Assembly (NCBI GenBank): GCA_019038735.1
Contig: JAHOYW010000079.1
Coordinates: 1 to 5,471 of the forward strand
Direction of reading: 5' to 3'
Length of the DNA stretch: 5,471 bases
Source: Victivallales bacterium
GTDB taxonomy: Bacteria; Verrucomicrobiota; Lentisphaeria; Victivallales; Victivallaceae
Every line of letters starts with the position of its first letter. Positions within the stretch are counted from its first letter, which is position 1. Below are positions 5,375 to 5,471 of the stretch, piece by piece. Made by a program: the position numbers and the translations under genes. Below the pieces are notes generated by a model, which was not told the origin of the DNA, made no database searches, and saw only the letters and a list, made by a program, of their open reading frames with translations.

Positions 5375-5471
5375 CTATTTTGCGTATTGAACTGATCTTG
5401 TTTCGCGAATAATCGCTATTTTGATTTGACCCGGATAGTTCATTTCCTTCTCGATGCGCTCACATATATCC
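5375..5471 (-). CDS. rny: Ribonuclease Y, C-terminal end (runs off the right edge)
   Basis: The last 31 residues are visible: [17 protein letters not shown] followed by [14 protein letters not shown] and TAG. This is the characteristic end of RNase Y (family form roughly I-E-E-E-x-x-YPGQIKV-x-VIRETRAVEYAK). RNase Y is the membrane-anchored endoribonuclease that starts mRNA decay in many bacteria; the transmembrane, KH and HD domains lie outside the window. The gene is followed by its own terminator and then by the convergent kinase gene, whereas in Firmicutes ymdB comes next. The short length of visible sequence is offset by how distinctive this C-terminus is. Confidence 0.9.
   Translation of the reverse strand, partial: DICERIEKEMNYPGQIKIAIIRETRSVQYAK

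Noticed and set aside
5359..5377. Inverted repeat TAGTTA-N7-TAACTA overlapping the rny stop codon
   Set aside because: It is a weak AT-only stem without a following T tract; the G+C-containing hairpin at 5326-5350 is the credible terminator.

Overview
The window holds an AT-rich bacterial chromosome segment in which a housekeeping gene series on the minus strand is broken up by accessory genes. Read in minus-strand order (right to left) it runs: the 3' end of rny (RNase Y), a strand-specific terminator, a Ser/Thr protein kinase gene facing the other way, ymdB-type phosphodiesterase, a KilA-N gene, a BRO/DinD-like gene, nadC, and the 5' end of ruvA. rny next to ymdB is a known bacterial gene pair (as in Bacillus subtilis), so the kinase looks like an insertion between them. 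nadC and ruvA are 12 bases apart, and the ruvA ribosome binding site overlaps the nadC stop codon, so these two are clearly co-transcribed.

RNase Y, a TIGR00282/YmdB phosphoesterase, NadC and RuvA exclude a typical gammaproteobacterium. The gene content and the dispersed ACCAC...ACACAAAG...ACACGAAA-type repeat remind me of environmental genomes such as Planctomycetes/PVC relatives or candidate phyla, but the phylum cannot be fixed from this sequence.

Region by region: 1-157 is the start of ruvA; 170-1039 nadC; 1048-1110 the first copy of an intergenic repeat; 1114-1962 the BRO/DinD-like gene; 1974-2063 a second, longer copy of the same repeat; 2059-2883 the KilA-N gene; 2822-2959 a short frame whose first codons copy the start of the BRO gene, apparently a BRO gene stump; 2977-3762 ymdB; 3763-3953 a divergent intergenic region with a plausible kinase promoter and AGTAAA-type inverted repeats; 3954-5312 the kinase; 5318-5350 the rny terminator; 5375-5471 the end of rny.

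By eye the housekeeping genes are richer in G+C (about 42-52% in sampled nadC lines) than the inserted KilA-N, BRO and kinase genes (about 25-40% in sampled lines), in keeping with separate origins. The observations most worth following are: the tandem KilA-N/BRO genes, each followed by the same repeat tail and placed inside an operon without other phage genes; the BRO gene stump just after ymdB; and the kinase, which joins an intact Hanks-type catalytic domain to a receiver domain that keeps the phosphoacceptor Asp but has lost the conserved Thr/Ser and Lys. No tRNA, rRNA, CRISPR array, transposase or integrase was seen.
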